DNA of 64,000 nt from the NCBI GenBank assembly GCA_965221105.1, contig OZ244871.1, positions 1,674,001-1,738,000 on the forward strand. Reading direction: 5' to 3'. Position 1 is the stretch's first letter; every line of letters begins with the position of its first letter. Both the position numbers and the translations under genes were made by a program. This stretch comes from GM7GCV1 sp965221105 (GTDB lineage Bacteria; Pseudomonadota; Gammaproteobacteria; Pseudomonadales; GM7GCV1). Positions 62,025-64,000 of the stretch are shown here, one piece after another. The notes beneath the pieces are model-generated. The model worked only from the letters and a program-made list of their open reading frames with translations. It was not told the origin of the DNA and made no database searches.

Positions 62025-63169
62025 ATGCGGATGATACGCACTCACAGTCAGACTGCACAGCTATCTCGCGCAACGCATCAGCGGTTGGACAGGTTCCTGT
62101 ATCTCTCCCGACAACTGTACAACGCCGCCCTGGATGAGCGCATCAATGCGTATCGGAAGGCTGGTGAGTCAATCGGCCTGTACGATCAATATAAGTCATT
62201 CACTCAGATACGCAGAGATGATGCTGAAATGAGCAGCTATGGTGTACAGCCGTTCCGATCTGTCCTGTACAGACTGGATAGATCATTCAAGCGATTCTTC
62301 AAGCAGGGTGGCTTTCCGAGATTTAAGGGCAGGAGCCGGGGTATTCGATCTTTTGAAACAAGCCAGTTTCGTCTATTCCATTCTGGCAACAGGCAGTGTG
62401 TACAGATCAAGGGCTGTGGCAGGTTCATTGTGAAGGCGGTGCCGGAGGGTGAGATCACGCTGGTTCGCGTTGTGACAACACCTGTCCGCGTCATGGTTCA
62501 ATGTGTCTGTGAGCAGGAGCGGGAGGTCGTGGCTGATCAGTCTCCCGTCGTCGGTATTGATGTTGGCGTGAAGGCACGGGCCACCCTCTCGACTGGTGAG
62601 TCAGTGCCGAAGGTGGTCATTGATAGGACCCGACAGAAGCGGCTTCAGCGAAAACTGAGTAAAGCCAAGAGGGGCATCACAACCGATATAAGAAACGCCA
62701 ATCGCTGGCCAGAGAGGCGTACAGGGTCGCAGAGAGACAGCGCACTGCCCTGCACAGAACGACTACTGACCTGGTGAGGCGACACAGACACTTCGCGGTT
62801 GAAGACCTGAAGATCAAGAACATGACTGCTCATGGTGGCAGTCACAAGAAGGGATTGAACCGATCAATCCTGGAGCAACAGTGGGGAACCTTCGTCTATC
62901 AATTGACCTACAAGGCTGAGAGTGCCGGTGGGTCGGTTGTGAAGGTGAATCCCAGGAACACATCGAAGACCTGTTCAGGCTGTGGTTCAGTCCATGAATC
63001 ACTGACCCTGAAGGACAGGGTCTTTGAGTGTCTGAAGTGCGGCATGAGTCTCGACAGGGACCTGAATGCCGCACTCAACATCAGGGAGCGTGGCTCGTCG
63101 GGCGGGAATGTCCCCGATATGCGGCCTGATGTTGTGCCTATCGGCGGGGTTGCCCGCCGTGCCGCATAG
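62025..63169 (+). pseudogene. tnpB: TnpB-family RNA-guided nuclease gene, frameshifted
   Basis: About 380 residues once rejoined, the usual size. The first frame starts at ATG 62025 (MRMIRTHSQTAQLSRAT). It carries the wedge/REC part and the RuvC-I Asp in VVGIDVGVKARATLSTGESV. Near 62680 the sequence departs and the frame two bases on continues RYKKRQSLAREAYRV, then the RuvC-II Glu in HFAVEDLKIKNMTAHG. The zinc ribbon follows (CSGCGSVHESLTLKDRVFEC LKC is split as CSGC and CLKC) with the RuvC-III Asp in LDRDLNAALNIRERG. All catalytic residues remain; only the frameshift blocks a full protein. The stop lies nine bases before the right repeat. Confidence 0.85.
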
Positions 63170-63178
63170 AATAGTAGC

Positions 63179-63202
63179 GTGGCTGTCACGTATATAATTC
63201 CC
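63179..63202. repeat. Right terminal inverted repeat
   Basis: 24 bases, exact inverse complement of 61891-61914, directly followed by the right target duplication. Confidence 0.9.
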
Positions 63203-63210
63203 AAAAGATC
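63203..63210. repeat. 8-bp target site duplication, right copy
   Basis: AAAAGATC, identical to the left copy. Confidence 0.85.
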
Positions 63211-63474
63211 GATGAAGGTGAGCTGAAAGTGTTTCTTCCGACATATGTCAGCCTACTGGAGATTCGGGATGTACCCGATTCCACCGCTGTTCTCAATATT
63301 GCCAGTTCGCGTCCGACACCAGAATTCAAGCCCGTTCCTGTTCGCTATGAGGGGCGGCAGGCAAGCCTGTACGAAGGTGACAGCGGCTACACAAGCGGTA
63401 ACCCGAATCTTGGCAAACCACACCATCGCTTGGTATTTTTGAAGCCGGGATTTCAGTATATCAGGGCTTCCTGA
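63203..63474 (+). pseudogene. NUDIX hydrolase, C-terminal part (split gene)
   Basis: In the frame restored by removing the element, the protein continues KIDEGELKVFLPTYVSLLEI and ends YIRAS at 63474. This piece has no start of its own worth trusting; an open frame from 63229 begins inside it. It is the other half of the gene at 61405. Confidence 0.8.
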
Positions 63475-63565
63475 CGGAATTTTTAATCGCCCGGTATGCA
63501 AGGATATTCCTTTTGGGCGCGGATATAATGTGGTCAGGAACCTGTTGCACACTGAGCTCCCCTGA

Positions 63566-64000
63566 ATGAAACCGTCAATACAGCCAGAGCCCGGAGCCCA
63601 GAGCAGCCGCGTAATGCTGCAACGGGCGCATTCCCCACTCAAGGCAAATGTGTTTCTGGACGAGACGAGCAGCCCACCTGCCGTTATCAAGGACTACTCC
63701 CACGCACCGCGGTGGCTGCGCGGCAGTCTGGGGCGTTTTGTGCACCGCAGGGAAATCAATACCTTGAAAAAACTGGCCGGGATTCGCGGTGTACCGCGGT
63801 ATCTGGAGGCTGAAGGTGACTACGCTTATCGCATGGAATACATTGAAGGCAGTTTGCCCAGCCGTGAGACACTGGGTGCTTCACCTGAACTCCTGGATCA
63901 GCTGGCACAGATAGTCAGAGACATGCATGCAGTCGGGGTGACTCATAATGATCTGCGCCCCACCAACCTGATACTGAGTGCTGATCGAAGGCTCTTTCTG
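63566..64000 (+). CDS. RIO/Kdo-type lipopolysaccharide kinase-like protein, 3' end beyond window
   Basis: 145 residues are visible from ATG 63566 (MKPSIQPEPGAQSSRVMLQR). The catalytic-loop motif is THNDLRPTNLIL (usual HGDL in protein-kinase-like LPS kinases), preceded by MHAVGV, and a lysine in PPAVIKDYS could be the ATP-binding one. It resembles inner-core Kdo or heptose kinases and RIO-type kinases. The end is outside the window. Confidence 0.75.
   Translation, partial: MKPSIQPEPGAQSSRVMLQRAHSPLKANVFLDETSSPPAVIKDYSHAPRWLRGSLGRFVHRREINTLKKLAGIRGVPRYLEAEGDYAYRMEYIEGSLPSRETLGASPELLDQLAQIVRDMHAVGVTHNDLRPTNLILSADRRLFL

Larger units (their letters stand above)
61891..63202. mobile_element. 1312-bp element with 24-bp terminal inverted repeats carrying tnpB
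   Basis: The left end (61891-61914, starting GGGAATTATATACGTG) is perfectly complemented by 63179-63202. The element is flanked by an 8-bp duplication, AAAAGATC. It holds a single TnpB gene, broken by a frameshift, and no DDE or Y1 transposase. Terminal repeats plus an 8-bp duplication are what DDE transposases make. IS200/IS605 elements, the usual carriers of TnpB, have neither. Either a miniature TIR element carries tnpB, or a tnpB-only IS605 relative is nested in such an element. An internal partner of the left tip (tataattccc, 61917-61926) forms a small hairpin. Confidence 0.8.

Overview
The window reads as part of a proteobacterial chromosome, most likely a marine or aquatic gammaproteobacterium. 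This is inferred from the gene content: an RND pump, a TonB receptor, ETF-QO, MoxR/VWA, and a methylated-amine pathway. No rRNA or tRNA gene was seen, so taxonomy cannot be fixed. Most of it is dense and ordinary in codon use, interrupted by AT-richer, broken stretches at about 42.0-46.0 kb and 50.4-51.7 kb and by two mobile insertions near the right end.

Region 1 (1-15.7 kb) is a methylated-amine and ammonium module. Reading leftwards from 9.7 kb are a type III glutamine-synthetase-like gene (gmaS type), mgsA, mgsB, mgsC (N-methylglutamate synthase), a broken purU, and mgdA, mgdB, mgdC (N-methylglutamate dehydrogenase, related to heterotetrameric sarcosine oxidase). mgdD would lie beyond the left edge. 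A divergent XRE-cupin regulator with three operator-like repeats sits at the head. Beyond a degenerate stretch, a sigma-54-type promoter precedes amt, a 55-residue membrane protein, a class I glutamine amidotransferase and a second type III GS-like enzyme. Together they would take up ammonium or methylamine, conjugate it to glutamate, and oxidise N-methylglutamate to deliver a C1 unit to tetrahydrofolate.

Region 2 (15.8-28.1 kb) holds a MetX-like hydrolase, an ECF sigma/ChrR anti-sigma pair with an apparent autoregulatory promoter, and a nine-gene Mrp-type cation/proton antiporter operon with a split MrpA and three antiporter-like large subunits. A PhoB-type regulator and a CurA-type oxidoreductase follow on the opposite strand.

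Region 3 (28.3-42.0 kb) is catabolic: a secreted CpcT/CpeT-like protein, leuC/leuD-like hydro-lyase subunits, a CaiB-type CoA transferase, an HMG-CoA-lyase-like enzyme and an aldehyde dehydrogenase. Next to these are a LysR regulator and a divergent set of cupin, Asp/Glu-racemase-family enzyme, cysteine-synthase-fold PLP enzyme and TonB receptor. This region has no standard pathway name that I recognise.

Region 4 (42.0-51.7 kb) is accessory DNA: a collapsed DNA adenine methylase, IS66 and IS4 remnants, a frameshifted conserved gene, a Clp-fold serine protease with a 68-residue partner, an RND efflux pair and a Fic protein.

Region 5 (51.8-64.0 kb) is a housekeeping stretch (flavodoxin, TesB, ETF-QO, MoxR, VWA, GpsA, YciI, NUDIX, RIO/Kdo-type kinase) with two insertions. 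One is a group II intron of about 2.9 kb after ETF-QO. The other is a 1312-bp element with perfect 24-bp terminal inverted repeats and an 8-bp target duplication. It carries a frameshifted tnpB and splits the NUDIX gene. The TnpB element is the most unusual structure in the window.
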